Positions 11,439 through 22,897 of a stretch of 64,000 nt of DNA are shown one piece after another (the stretch's first letter is position 1; each line of letters starts with the position of its first letter). The stretch is from Ctenosaura bakeri (Eukaryota; Chordata; Lepidosauria; Squamata; Iguanidae), in assembly GCA_948474755.1 (NCBI GenBank), contig CAOLHI010000742.1, positions 62,001-126,000 of the forward strand. Direction: 5' to 3'. A model generated the notes under the pieces. It was not told the DNA's origin, did not search any database, and saw only the letters and a list, made by a program, of their open reading frames with translations. The position numbers and the translations under genes are program-made.

Positions 11439-13842
11439 GTTTATATACTACCCAACTGGCCATGCTCTCATGAGTGGTTTACAAATCTAATGGACATAAA
11501 AACAGTATGTAAATCTCAACATAAAGTGCTCTGCAAATTTCTACGATATAATAGATTCCATTAAAAAAAAACCCAAGAGTAGATCTGGATGTTGATGCAA
11601 ACACTGTAACCACTATACCAATGTTTAGGAAAGAAGTATCATGCACTCAAAATAAGCTGTCTAGTATGGGGTAGTATGGAGTATATATACAGTTCATTCA
11701 GTATACTACTCAGGCCAGTCTTGCACATCTGCAAGATTGGGTTGGGAATCCTTCTACTCAAACACACACAAAACAGCCATATACCACACTGTTTCATGTT
11801 GTACAATGTCTAGAATTTTGTTTCTGGACCTCTCCCTGATTCACCAAATCAGCCCGACAACCCAGGCCTCCAACACATGTAACCCATAAATAACAGCATG
11901 CTACTAATTCTTCCACCTCAACCTTCCAGTGTGCTAACAGTCTTTGCTAATATTCAAGAGAACCTACATCAAAAGAAAAAGGCATCCAAACTCTTTTGCC
12001 TATTTCTATTTCTAAATCTAGCCATTTCCCAAGACAATGTTAGATGATAAACTCAACAACTTTGGTTGCAGTTCATATATTCCCTACTCACAAAAAGCAA
12101 GTTTTTGTCAATGCATTTAGTAAAAAAGGATAAAGTAAAAAGGAAAGTCTTATTTTTCAGAACTCAAGTGCACTCTGAAAAGTATCACAAGGGTTAAGAG
12201 GAATGTTAACCCAACTAGTAAATAAAAATACTGGAAAATAGATGAAGCAGTAATATTGTGTTGTGCCACCAGGGCACAAAAGTGTCTTCAAGACAGATCT
12301 GATATTACTCTGATTATAAAGTAACTGTCATAAGAAAGAAAGAAAAACCAGGGTTTGAAGACAAGAACATCCTACAAAAGCTATAGGCAGGACAGCCATA
12401 AAACTGGTAGCTTTGTTCTCAACACTAGAAAGAAAATTTGTTACCTACTACCAGAGGCACCCTTTTTCAACATGCTACGTCCACACTGAAAATGTGGGAT
12501 GATCAAACTATTAACTCCTGTTTCAGTATCTAGTTCCTAACTGCAGTTAATTTTCTATGAACTGTTTGGAAGATACAATAAAAGCCCTCTTCTTGCAGTT
12601 CCAAGCAGTTACCTTGCCAAACTTATTAGGAAATTTTTATTCATTTACAAATGCCCACACTTCCAGGGCAAGGCACAATTAGTCACATATCCAGTGTAAA
12701 CATATTCTTTTAATGAAGAAATAAACACTGCCTGAAGATATGAAAAAGTAGTTCATGTGAACAAGTACTCACAAAAGAGAAGAAACAGTATTGAAAGTGG
12801 TACACCACAGGTAAGTGCTCACATGCAGAAAGACTCCTCTGGTGTTTAAGAGCCCTAATTCCCTACTGCACATGTGCAATCTATGCAGGCCCTGTAGGCA
12901 TCTCTTACAGTAAACAGAGGCCTATGCAGTGCTTCTTTATCTCTGTTCAAAAAGCTCCACACTATCCTCTGTAAGTAATGAACACTGAGAGCCTTCCATT
13001 TCCCATCAGTCCAAATTCATGGAGCTTGCCCATGTACATACTGAGGAAAAGGAACAGAGCTGTTTCATGTTCTGTGAAGACCACTTGACTCCTTGGGAAT
13101 GCATCCACAGTGGACTATCATCAAATCCAAACTGTTTTCAGTACATATATCATTCTTTAAACACAGGTTTCAGCATACATGAATACCTTGAACAACCTGT
13201 GATACACATAATTTGAACAATGCATTCAGCCTAAGTCCTTAACTTTTTTGGTATCCAGCATTTACTTCCTGAATATTTAAAATATGTTTCTAACATGTTG
13301 GCCATTAAAACAATCTTCCCATTCACAAATCACTATCTGGTATCACTTAGGGTCAAAAAATGTTATTGCAAATACTAAAAAATATAGTACTTTCATGAAG
13401 CTGCCAACATACTATTGTAAGCTTTTACAGCATTATATTGCCGCAAAGCTTGTAGCAATTGAGAATTCAATATTTTACATTAATGGAAATACACAAAAAT
13501 ATGCAGGGTGTTCTGAGATGAGGTTTTTATCATGCAATCACACTAAGCAGACGCAGGCATTCAAGGATTTAGAGGTTGATGTCTTCCCTCCTTGATTTTT
13601 GTAGTGCTTCTTCCACCTTTTTTTCCTACCAAATAATGCATTAGAGAGTAAAATACTGAATACATCCACTATATTTTTTTTTATTCACAGTACTAGTAGT
13701 TTATGAAGCTAACCAAGTCTGGCCTATAATATGTAAACTACATACGATACTCCCAAACACTACAATTCCCCACTTGTCAAAAAAAAATATCTCCAAATTA
13801 GCCACTTTTTATTAAAAAGGTTAAGAACTTCAAAAGTGAATA
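11439..13842. other. Low-copy AT-rich DNA, nothing firm
   Basis: Several short frames (65 codons at 13019-13216, 103 codons at 13284-13595) show no domain. A LINE-tail-like phrase lies near 11440-11490. No promoter or RNA gene is visible. Confidence 0.45.
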
Positions 13843-14556
13843 CAGGTATACCTTGGTTAACGAGATGTGCTCCTAGGCATTATTTCTTTAACAGAAAATT
13901 TGGTGTGAAAGAGAGAAATAACATGGAAAGAATAGGGCTATATCACAAAGATCAGTTCAACATGTTCCAGAAAACTTTTTACCCAAAACTAACAATTATG
14001 CACATGTGAGATGAAACAACCAGTCTGGTAAGCCTTGCATAACTTAACAAAATCATTGCAAACTCTCTGCATACTGCCTGAAAGCTTCTTCCAAAATGCA
14101 TATAGAGATTTTTTTTTCCCTTCACTAGTCCTACTCTTCTTACAATTTCCATTTTCCAACTTCAGATTTTTTAAAAAAAACATATGCTAGGAATAGCTGG
14201 CGAGACGGGCTTAACTACTTTCCCCTCTTCTTTCTATTTTGCTCTTAATGCATGCTCAATAATGGATTTCTGAGGCAGCCACTATTTACCTTGTTTATTA
14301 ACAGGTGCACATGCATACAGCAGAACTGCTAAATAAGAATGCTATTTTCACCCAGTTCAAGCTTTATTTACTCCAGACATGAAGCTGTGAACTAACACCA
14401 TAAGTCTCCCTTTCTTCAGTCCTTCTTAATCTTCCTCCCAATGCTGATGCTGCTAAAAAAATGAAGCTAGTCAGAGGATGAGGGCTGAGAGGGCATAAAT
14501 AGCATTTGTTAAAAAGAGCTTCTTTGTCAGAGGTTCTGTTAACCGAGGTATGTCTG
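13843..14556. mobile_element. Mariner/Tigger-like non-autonomous element
   Basis: The left end is CAGGTATACCTTGGTTAACG and the right end reversed is CAGACATACCTCGGTTAACAG, a clear terminal inverted repeat. A TA dinucleotide precedes the left end, as expected for Tc1/mariner. The interior is AT-rich without a transposase frame. A related, more degraded copy lies at 6262-6660. Confidence 0.7.
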
Positions 14557-14792
14557 AGACAAACAATTCCCTAAGAATTTCATGTAAACTGAACATCTGA
14601 TTAATATTTATTCCAGAGCAACTTCACGTTGTCCTATCAGAGTGTTAGGGGCCTTCTCAGCACTTATCTGACCATCTTCACCACTGCAGAGTTTTAAACA
14701 AGCATGTGGAGAAGGCAACCATGCCTTGAAAATCCTAGTTCTGCAATAAATCTTTCCCCTTCAAGCAGATTACAGTAGTCTTTTTAGACTAT

Positions 14793-14973
14793 GGCCATTT
14801 CTACACTAGACTCTTCTAGTGCTATTATTCCACTTTCAACATCCTATAGAATCCTGGGGTTTGCAGTTTAGAGAAGGTCTTTTGAGGCTTCTCCCTAAAC
14901 TGCAAACCCCAGGATTCCATAGGGTATTCAAAGTGGAATAATAGCACTAGAAGAGTCTAGTGTGGAAATGGCC
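14793..14973. mobile_element. Palindromic MITE (GGCCATTTCC family), copy 1
   Basis: The terminal inverted repeats extend almost through the whole 181-bp element: ggccatttctacactagac at the left and its inverse at the right, then ctattattccactttcaaca and gaatcctggggtttgcagtt with matching inverted partners. It can fold into one long hairpin. Nine or more relatives occur in the window, all with this layout. There is no coding capacity. Confidence 0.85.
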
Positions 14974-15655
14974 TATGACCCATCATTATTCCACCTACAA
15001 CATGAATTCTTTTTCTAATATTTTACTGTACTTGCCTGTACCAGCTCCTATCTACCCCTTGGTGTCTACATTACACATAAAACACACACAGTGACCATGC
15101 TGTTAATGTGGCCCACTTGGGGCCAGATACCACACATCTCAGTGCTCTATTTATCAGTGGAAAGCCAAATAAACTAAACAGGCAACAATACTTCCTGACA
15201 CTTGTGACTATCCTCACTTCCCTCTGAAATTTCCAGCATCATGGAGTTTTTTTTTTTCTCCTTCTCAGTTGAAATACAGCAACTGTAACCTGATCTCTTT
15301 AAAAAAAAAAAAAAACCCGAAGAGAACTGTGGCACCTCTTAACAGTAACAAAGTACATTTGGGATGATTTAACGCTGCCACATCAACGCAGCGAGCCAGA
15401 AATAGTCCGTGTTTGTTAGGCTTACCGAACCCTCAAAAAAAAAAGGAGTAGAACGTTTTTCCCCTCTTTTCTAAACCCCTCCCCCAAAACAACTGCCACT
15501 GGCTTAACAAAGCTTTCCGCCTCCTAGAATCAACAGCATCTCCGGACATAAGGAAGGGAAAGGAGGCCAGAGGTCTTTTTTTTATTACCTGTAGACACAA
15601 CCCTGTTAGATTCACAACACACCATAAAATCTTCTGAAAACCGACCGGGTCTTGT
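14974..15655. other. Low-copy DNA leading into the CpG island
   Basis: Contains homopolymer runs (T near 15250, A near 15301-15315). Base composition rises in GC from about 15350 onward. On the minus strand a good splice-donor match (CTACAG|GTAATA, exon edge 15589) lies just downstream of the CpG island. Confidence 0.4.
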
Positions 15656-16413
15656 TTTTTTTTTACCGCTGCGAGTGAGCAGGGAGCCTGGATAAAGTCT
15701 AAGCCTTCCCGCCACAACCTGCAGTCTCCAAGCTCCGCCAAACAGGGGCGCCCTGCTCTCCCCCCGCCTTGGTGCCAGACCCCAAAACTTAGCGGATAAC
15801 AAGGTCTGTCGGACTGTCCTTTCGCCCAACCGCCCCGGCACGCGGGGTTATTCAGCCCTCGCCCCGTTAGCGCCTTTTAAGCCACGTTCTCCTCACCCCA
15901 CCACCCCAGGGACTTTCAACCCGGGCACCGCCATTTACGCTGAGCCGAGGAGGGGAAGCGGGGCCGCGGAGAAGGGAGGCGGAGGCCGTCCGGACCCGAC
16001 TCGTCCCCACGTGCTTGTCGGCGGCTTCAGGCGGCCAGACTAGGCCGGACCAAGCCAGAGCTGGCGAGCTGGCCGCCCGGCCAACCGCCTCGCGCCCCTG
16101 AGGCAAAAGTGGCCGAGAAAAGGAAGGGGAAGGGGCCTTTACATGGCGCCCCCACACACTGCCCAACACCGCCCGTCGAACGGCCGCCGCTCCGGCCCCG
16201 CAGGCGGAGGGAAGGACGCCGCCTTTGCCCGCTTTCTTCATCCCCCTCCCTGGCCAGAAGGCGCGTCAGGCTTCCCCGGAGCACAGAGCCCAGGGCGCCC
16301 TCCTCCCTGCCTCGTCTACCACCGTCGCTCCCGCCGCCGCCGCCGCCATCTCAGAGGGTCCCACCCTCCTCCTCCCCCCCGCCGCCGCCGCCACGCGCCC
16401 TGATTCTCTCTAC

Positions 16414-16505
16414 CTGCGCGAGGCCGGCTCGCTCTCTCTCCCTCTCTCTCTCTCTCTCGCAGTGACTCAGGAGCGAGGAAGGAGCGCCGCGCGGCTGGCG
16501 GTAAA
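16414..16505 (-). other. Candidate non-coding first exon on the minus strand
   Basis: Reading leftward, the CRE/TATA-like block is followed about 30 bp later by a pyrimidine-rich start-like sequence (ctttttacc, near 16505). A strong donor match CTCGCGCAG|GTAGAG then sets the exon edge at 16414. The exon would be about 90 bp, GC-rich and GA-repeat-containing, with no ATG-led frame. Start and end are inference from motifs only. Confidence 0.3.
16431..16458. repeat. (CT)n microsatellite in the CpG island
   Basis: A near-perfect CT run of about 28 bp. On the minus strand it is a GA tract, which would lie inside the candidate first exon. Confidence 0.9.
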
Positions 16506-16532
16506 AAGACCCAAGCTCCCGCCGCTCGCGCT

Positions 16533-16550
16533 CATATAGAATTAACGTCA
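16533..16550 (-). promoter_or_regulatory. CRE-like site next to a TATA-like block
   Basis: On the minus strand TGACGTTA (16550-16543) is followed immediately by ATTCTATATGAG, with a TATAT core at 16538-16533. A further acgtgg core lies just upstream. CRE plus TATA close together is common in stimulus-responsive promoters. Orientation favours leftward transcription. Confidence 0.45.
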
Positions 16551-16717
16551 CCACGTAACACTTCCCCCACACACACAGAGACACCTCTTCCCTCCTCCCT
16601 TTCTCTTCCCCGCGCGCCCCCGTTTCCAGGCAACCGCGCGCGCCCGCGTCCCTAGGAATGGCGAACTGGCTGCCTAGTGACAAGCAAAGGGGATCTCTCT
16701 CTCGCTCGCTTTGCCCG

Positions 16718-16796
16718 CCAATCAACCCGCCAACAGTGTTCTAGCCAACCAGCGACCCAGGCGGGCAGGCCCGGCGCTTCACGGACTGGCCACGTG
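16718..16796 (+). promoter_or_regulatory. CCAAT box and CACGTG E-box cluster
   Basis: CCAATCA at 16718-16724, further ccaac/ccaacc blocks, and GGCCACGTGCT with the E-box at 16791-16796. These are standard NF-Y-type and USF/MYC-type core motifs inside the CpG island. Function is inferred from motif match only. Confidence 0.4.
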
Positions 16797-17018
16797 CTCT
16801 CAGATTCGCTGGGACAAACAACAGGGCGCGCGCGCTCCTGCGTGTGTGTGCGCGCGCGTGTAGGGGAAAAAAGGGGGAGCTGGGAGGATGACAGCGGCAG
16901 TTTGGCAAGGCGAGGAGAGGAAAGCGAGCGAGGGGCTGAAGTCCTGGCTGAGGTGGTGGTGGTGGTGCTGCTGGCTCTGCGTGAGGGTCAGACTGGTTCC
17001 CCGGGGCCCCCTGAGGGG

Positions 17019-17179
17019 GGCCATTTCCGCACTAGACTGTTATAGCGCAATGATTCCGCTTTCAACATCCTATGGAATCCTGGGGTTTGCAGTTTAGGGA
17101 GGGGCCTGGAGACCCCAGGATTCCACAGGATGTTGAAAGTGGAATAATAGCACTGTCACAGTCTAGTGTGGAAACGGCC
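17019..17179. mobile_element. Palindromic MITE (GGCCATTTCC family), copy 2
   Basis: Starts ggccatttccgcactagac and ends with the inverse (gtctagtgtggaaacggcc). The arms include ctttcaacatcctatggaat and its inverted partner. It sits directly at the right edge of the CpG island. Confidence 0.85.
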
Positions 17180-17945
17180 TCTGAGCTTCATGAGGCCCAT
17201 CTTGCCAGGAGCTCTGTTGTGTGAATCGGAACTGAGAGCATCCAGCCTCCTTTCTGTTCCATTTCTGCATATTTTAGTATACTTGGCTGTAATAGTAATC
17301 ATTTTCTAGACTTTGTTGGGTTTTATTCTGTTCCCTAGAATTTCATGGTTTTAAAACCAGCCATTTTGAACTGTATATGTGGTTCCTGTTCGATGCTTTT
17401 AAAACCCGTATTTGAATAGATCCTGTTGGTGGTATGATATTTTAATTTATATTTATGTACTGAGACCAAAGACCCTGAGAGCTTTAGCTATAGGTTCATT
17501 CACAACTGTAATTAGTATTGCCGCTGCTGGTGCACTATCTGTGTACATTGTACATAGTGTTTTACAAAATGAAAGAGGAGAGGGGTCTGTCCTGACAGGG
17601 TTCTGCAGAGACACAAGAAGAAAAGATGTGTTCATTTCAGGTAGCCAGGTGCTTTATATATAGTCTTGCATGTGCGTAAGCTTACAGAATGAAGAGTAAG
17701 AGTTTGCTAAAGAAGTGGGTGAGTTTTACTTGGCTATGCTGATAGAGTTGTGATTCAATAACAATTATTCCAAGTTCTGCTTTTCCAAATAGATTTGAAG
17801 ATAACTGGCATCACAAAAATGTTTTGGAAGAGAAATGAATGCATAAGGGGCAGCTGGGGAAAAGGCAACACCTGAGGAAATGAGTGCCCTTTGCATGGTT
17901 GAAGATAGTGGAGGGGTCAAGGCCACAGGCAGAGATTTATTAAGA
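17180..17945. other. Low-copy DNA right of the CpG island
   Basis: AT-rich, with no open frame of note (83 codons at 17412-17663, no domain). No repeat recognised. If a gene runs rightward from the island, this would be its first intron. Confidence 0.45.
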
Positions 17946-18265
17946 TGGTGGTTCTTAACCTGCGGTCCATGACGCCCTGCTGCTGGGCGCAAACAGCAGT
18001 GGCAGCAACAGGGATGCAGCAAAAGGGAGGGGTGCAGAAATTGTTTGCAAACAGAGAAGCAGTTTGGGCATGGACACATGCCTGCCACTGTGTCCCTTGG
18101 CTCCCACATGCTCTGCTGCCACATCCCTGATGAGTGCACCAGCAGGCATGTGTGTGTGCCCAAATTGCTCCCTCATTTGCAAATGAGGGTACAGTTTTGG
18201 CACCTGTACCTTCCTGCTGCCGTGTCCCTGACAAAAGGAAAATTGTGGCAGGTGTGTGCATGTGC

Positions 18266-18445
18266 CCAAATTATGACTCTGGAGACCAGGGTTTCAATCC
18301 CTACTTGGCCATGGAAACCCACTGGATGACCTTAGGCAAGTCACATTCTCTCAGCTTTAGAAAAAGCCAAAGGCAATAAATGTTGCCAAGGAAGCCCCCA
18401 TGACAGGTTTGCTTTAGGGTCACCATCAGTCAGTTTTCAAAGGGG
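18266..18445 (+). mobile_element. tRNA-derived SINE, plus strand
   Basis: Contains the B-box-like gggtttcaatccc, then the typical lizard SINE body (ggaaacccactggatgacct, caagtcacattctctcagc, ttgccaaggaagccccca, ggtcaccatcagtcag). This body is shared with the copies at 35650 and 42936. Confidence 0.75.
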
Positions 18446-18487
18446 AGAGAGAGGGAGATATGATGGCTAGAAAGAACCTCCCCCTGT

Positions 18488-18722
18488 CAGCAGCACTTTA
18501 TTGTTATGTGCCTTCAAGTCACTTCTGACTTATTGCAACCTATTGCAGAGTTGTTTTGGCAAGATTTTTTCAGAAGGGATTTACCTTTGCCTTCTTCTGA
18601 GGCAGAGAGAATGCAACGTGCCCAAGGTCACCCCTTTTATTGGGTCTGTGACCACACAAGAAATATCTATCTAACCAACGTCACCCAGTGCTTGAGCACA
18701 GATTTGAATCCTAGTCTCCAGA
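18488..18722 (-). mobile_element. tRNA-derived SINE, minus strand
   Basis: The plus strand shows the inverse of the same SINE body: tgccttcaagtcacttctga, cttattgcaacc, ggcaagattttttcagaagg, ctgaggcagagagaatgc, cccaaggtcacccctt. It ends with gatttgaatcctagtctcc, the inverse of the B-box region. Confidence 0.75.
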
Positions 18723-18858
18723 AGCCTTTAATAGATAAATATTTGGATATTTAAATAACTATTTGAATATTTAGATTTAAATATTTAAATCTTGAGTTAA
18801 GTCCCCAGCAGCAAATTATTTTCATAGGGGGTCCCCAGTAAAGAAAAGGCGAAGAACT

Positions 18859-20534
18859 GTATTCGGGTATGAAAGCAAAAGAAGTAAGGAGAGGATAATC
18901 TATGAAAGGCTTTGAAGGTGAAGAAAAGTATGAGGGCATGCTGCATCTGGGAAAAGAACAAAGGCCAATCTGCTTTAAGGATGAAAGCCACATGATTTTA
19001 TCCATGAGATTTGAATAATTTTGGCAGGAGAGTGCTGGATTAATGTGAGGTGACCAGAGTGAGACAATGAAAGGATAAATTTGCAGTAATTAATTATCTT
19101 CTGTTTTTACTAACTTACAGAAAAAGTTGTGTCGGGTTTTTCTAGATATCAGTGTCCTGAAATGGATAAATTTCAGCTTGCTGTCTGTTGCAAAAATACG
19201 TTATCAGTTTTGAAGTCCACTGTCAGTATTACTATCTTCATGCAGACTGCCTTCCTTGACCAACATCCAGGCTCCTCATATCTGGTGAATTAGGAGGAAT
19301 CCTAGGTCAAGGTGTATGTTTTCAAAATAAGCCCCAGCATCTTTCATCTGAGCTACTAAGCAATGAAATAGATTTCAAAGAAGTAGCTGTGTTAGTCTCC
19401 CGCAGCATAAAAAAGAAAAAAGGAGATGAAGGTGGGGAAAGGAATGTAACAGCACCTTTAAGAACAACTGGTTTTTAATTTAGCATGAGCTTTCATGCAT
19501 ATAAACTGGGTTTATGTCCATAAAAACTCATGCTTAAATAAGCAATGAAAGTACATCTTACTATACTTTGCAGAACTTTAATCTGTGGTAAGGCCCAGCA
19601 TCTTCTATTTTTGTTTTAAGATACAACTCTGGAGTTTGTCTAGTAATATTTATCCATGGCCATCTCTAGAAGCAACGAGGATGAAAGTACTTCTCAAATA
19701 TACAGTGTCTGAATAGCAAGTAACTACAATCAGTTTTCTGACTTACTTTGGGTAATGCAGTTTCCTACTTAGAAAGCATGAAGTTCACATTTTAGAACTG
19801 GAGCATTAGAACTACTTCCATGTCCAGATGAGTTTGGAAAAGGAGTTACAAACAATTTGACAGAAGGGAAATACAATTATATTTTCATGTCAGCATCTTG
19901 CCTTTTCAGTCTTTTGATCACTTTCAGTTTATTGCATTTAATATTTTCCCCAATGTTATCTTCCAGGTTCGCTAGAAACATCCCAGCTCGTGTATGAGCA
20001 TGAGTAACAGACAGTGCCCAGTGGCAAAAACGGGGGCAGTATGTGTTCCAAACGGAGGCAACACTTACTCCTGAAATGACAGGAGAGGTGCCCCCATTTG
20101 ATTTACAAACCACCAGTGGGTCAAAGATAGATTGGGATGTACTGGTAAATATTTGGGTGACTTGCAGTAGATCACCAAGGATTTCTGGCTCCTAATTGTT
20201 TAATAATCACAACAGTTTTTATTCACCACTCTGTTGTTGAAGGAAGTGAGCTGCTAAACAAAGCTTGAGGTGGAAGAGATCCAGGAAAAGGTTTTTCTGT
20301 GAAAGGACTGGCCTCAGTTCTGATATTAAACACACACTGCTGGGCTGCAGTGTGCTGAGATGTGCATTGTTCCTTAATTTTAAGTTTACAGTGTACCTGG
20401 TTTTCTGAGCTGCTGTTTTAAACTTCTCTCCAGCCGGTGTATCTTGAGGAGTTTTAGGAAAAATCAGTATAGATTCTGCAAGCTTTTAATCCATCCACCC
20501 TTGTTGTAAGTTACTAGACAGCAAAGATAGGAGA
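18859..20534. other. Low-copy DNA with one interspersed repeat
   Basis: About 19375-19545 matches the 32825-33030 repeat (gctgtgttagtctcccgcag ... gcacctttaagaacaactgg ... agcatgagctttcatgcat). The rest has no recognised feature and no credible open frame. Confidence 0.45.
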
Positions 20535-20650
20535 CTTGTGGTCCTACATATGTTGGATTGCAACTCCCATCAGTCCCCAACATTGGCTGTGCTGGGAAGG
20601 ACTGATAAGAGGTGTAATCCAGCAATATCTGGAGGGCTACATATTTCTTT
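20535..20650. repeat. Palindromic repeat, 'caactcccatca' family
   Basis: The left arm ggattgcaactcccatcagt and right arm actgataagaggtgtaatcc are imperfect inverses of each other around ttggctgtgctggg. The same layout occurs at 25025-25110, 28895-28990, 42250-42385 and 60975-61120. It looks like an old MITE common in squamates. Confidence 0.6.
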
Positions 20651-20741
20651 CCTTGTCACACAAGGTTCCTGGAAGTTATTAGATAGAAGTAATGAATTCA
20701 GTGGAATACTAGTGGCAGTGGCATTCCTTTGCACACATACT

Positions 20742-20964
20742 AGGGGCCCTTTCACAGTGGATAATTAAAGCACTGCCTGATTGTGTCTTATGGTATCCTG
20801 AGATTTACAGTTAGGGAGGGGTGTTCAGAATTCCTATCCAAGAGACCTCTGGTTTCTCCGCAAATTACATAACGCAAGATCCATAGGATGCAGCTACTCC
20901 TGTGATTGCAGTCAAGTGCAATCACAACTATAGTGCTATAGTTGTATAGCATGAAAAGGACCCA
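20742..20964. mobile_element. Divergent palindromic MITE
   Basis: Ends ggggccctttcacagtgg and (inverse) gggtccttttcatgctatac. The interior has tatggtatcctgagatttac and aagatccataggatgcagct in inverted arrangement, matching the GGCCATTTCC family with many substitutions. An older or related subfamily. Confidence 0.5.
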
Positions 20965-21179
20965 GATAAGTTTGTATCAAGAAAGGAAAGCCAGGTGCTC
21001 AAGCAGATTTTCTTTTATGAGCACTAGATATTTGCTCTGTCCTATAGATCTTTACTAAAAAATAGGGGCTTACTTACAATGGGGCTTACTTTGCCCAAAT
21101 ATTTATACATAGCACCACAGATTGATGGTAGATTCTTACTAGACCAAGATGAGTATTAATATGTATTAATGAAGTGTAG

Positions 21180-21372
21180 AACAGTACTATTCAAGAGTGG
21201 GAGTGCATGCATCAGTGCCAGTCCATGCACTTTTGGCCACTGATCTGTGGCAAGTTTCCAGGATAGAAAGAAACAGTTATATTGAGTGGGCGTAAATATG
21301 TTATCAGTCCCTGGCACTTTGCAGGGAAACCATGCCAGTATCCCACATCAGATAGTTTAAGAAGCATTGCTG
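21180..21372. repeat. Probable hAT MITE fragment
   Basis: The left text gtactattcaagagtgggag and right text agatagtttaagaagcattg form a weak inverted pair. The middle has tgccagtccatgcac and tcagtccctggcacttt, typical of a non-autonomous hAT group. Boundaries are approximate. Confidence 0.35.
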
Positions 21373-21965
21373 TAAAATTCATAATTCTGCAAACACTCAT
21401 AAGAATTACATCATTAGAATCATGGAAACGTAGAACTGGGAGAAACCACAAGGGCCATTGATCTAGTCCCTTGCCATTCAGGAATACACAGTCAAAGCAT
21501 TCCCAACAGATAGCCACCCAGCCTCTGTTTAAAAACCTCCAAAGAAGAAGACTCCATCACACTCCAAGGCAGCATATTTCACTGTCAAACTGCTCTTACC
21601 ATCAGGAAGTTCTTCCCAATGTTTAGGTAGAATTTTTTTCCTGAAGTTTGAAGCCATTGCTTCACGTCCTAGTCTCTAGAGCAGCAGAAAACAAACTTGC
21701 TCCATCTTCTATATGAGATCCCTTCAAATATTTAAACAGCTTTCATGTCCCCTTTTAACCTTCTCTTACCTAGCTCCCTAAGCCTCTCCTCATATGGAAT
21801 GATTTCTAGTCTTTCTACCATTTTGATCATCCTCCTCTGGACATGATCCAGCTTGTCAATATCCTTCCTGAACTGTGATGCCCAGAACTGGACACAGTAT
21901 TCCAGATGAAGTCTGTCCAAAGCAAAATAGTGTGGTACTATTAATTCCCTTGACCTAGATACTGT

Positions 21966-22897
21966 TGTTACCCTGTTTTCTGGGGGTCCCAGGAGGGACA
22001 CCTAAATGTGCTCTCAATTATACAAGTTGGGGAAATTAGGCAAGAGCACAAGCTAGCAATACGAGAGGCAGGGCAACGGAGTGAGATCTTTTACTCAATG
22101 TCTGTGGGGTCAAGCCAAGTCAAGGAGCAAACAGGATTGAAATAATAATTGTGATCTTTATTAAAATACAATCAAACAGTGTATGCAGCACACTCACACA
22201 GATAACTATAGAAAGAAAGGTTGGAGTGGTATAGAGGGATTTTAAGAGGAGTTGTTGGTTTGGGTAATACTACACCTGTCCTGAAGCCCGGGTAGTCTGA
22301 AGATTGAGCTTGATTGAGTTTGGAGGTATGGAGTCTCAGTACGTGGGACTGAGGGGAAGGCTCACCAAGCAAAACAGCAGCAAGGCAGGATGGATGTCGG
22401 GAGCGATCCAAGGAAGCTCACCAAGTCAGGGGTTTTTATAGGGGTTTTTATAGGGAGAAATGTAGCCATAGGCTAGTCCGTACTTGGGGGAAACAATGAG
22501 TTTCGGGCTGGAGACAAAGCCTCCGAAAGGTCAGAATTTAGCATGATTGGATTAAGTCCGAATTGACAAAGGAGTAGACAGTATGCAAATACAGAGTGCT
22601 TGACAGTTGAGTATTCTTCTAATCAAGCTGCCTGCTCGGGGCAGGGAGTTCTTTGTAAGTAGCGTGCATACATAATAGAGTACTTGCCTTTGAGGTCTCC
22701 TGAAGCGGCAGGACGGCTATTTCTGGCCAGCCTGTATTGTGTTGGAATATTACAGCGATTAGTGGCCGTGCCTGTCTACGAGCTTGTCCGGGGGACCTCA
22801 CAGACACACGGAGAGGGATGGTAGAAGAGAGCCAAATTATTGATATCAAAGTGATATCTAATGTCACCCCAAGTGCGGCTTAGTAACTGCAGTAACA
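21966..22897 (-). mobile_element. Solo LTR (932 bp), 4-bp TSD CTGT
   Basis: Begins TGTTACCCTG and ends CAGTAACA, the TG...CA ends with inverted TGTTAC/GTAACA expected of an LTR. It is flanked by CTGT at 21962-21965 and 22898-22901. It sits inside a CR1 whose reading continues on both sides. On the minus strand, tandem TATAAAA boxes (about 22452-22433) precede an AATAAA at 22162-22157, giving a sensible U3-R-U5 order. No internal coding region or second LTR is present, so this is a recombined solo LTR. A 4-bp TSD fits a gammaretrovirus-like or some Gypsy LTRs; I cannot decide which. Confidence 0.8.
22433..22452 (-). promoter_or_regulatory. Tandem TATA boxes of the solo LTR
   Basis: The plus strand reads two tttttata(g) blocks 12 bp apart, giving two TATAAAA boxes on the minus strand. 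They lie about 280 bp before the AATAAA, the correct order for an LTR promoter. Confidence 0.55.

Larger units (their letters stand above)
15656..17018. promoter_or_regulatory. CpG island, probable (bidirectional?) gene promoter
   Basis: About 1.3 kb of high GC with abundant intact CpG in an otherwise AT-rich, CpG-poor window. It contains GCC-repeat runs, CCAAT boxes, two CACGTG E-boxes (16008-16013, 16791-16796), a TGACGTTA CRE-like site and a TATA-like block. CpG islands of this kind mark vertebrate gene starts. The motif layout (CRE and TATA-like block reading on the minus strand, CCAAT reading on the plus strand) suggests transcription to the left and perhaps also to the right. Open frames here (up to 124 codons) are GC-driven and have no domain I recognise. 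Which gene it serves is unknown. Confidence 0.75.
17946..18858. mobile_element. hAT-like element ends enclosing SINEs
   Basis: The left end has ggtggttcttaacctgcggt. The right end has ggggtccccagtaaag...gcgaagaactg, the inverse type of end for this hAT group. Two SINEs (18266-18445 and 18488-18722) lie between. The right end is degraded, so the pairing is probable rather than certain. Confidence 0.4.

Noticed and set aside
15867..16725. Open frames of 103-124 codons in the CpG island, including alanine/proline-rich ones
   Set aside because: GC-driven with GCC and CT repeats, open on both strands, no recognisable domain and no good start context; more likely untranslated first exon or promoter.
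16888..17097. Plus-strand frame beginning MTAAVWQGEERKA at the island edge
   Set aside because: It runs through a GGT repeat and into a MITE; no similarity recognised.
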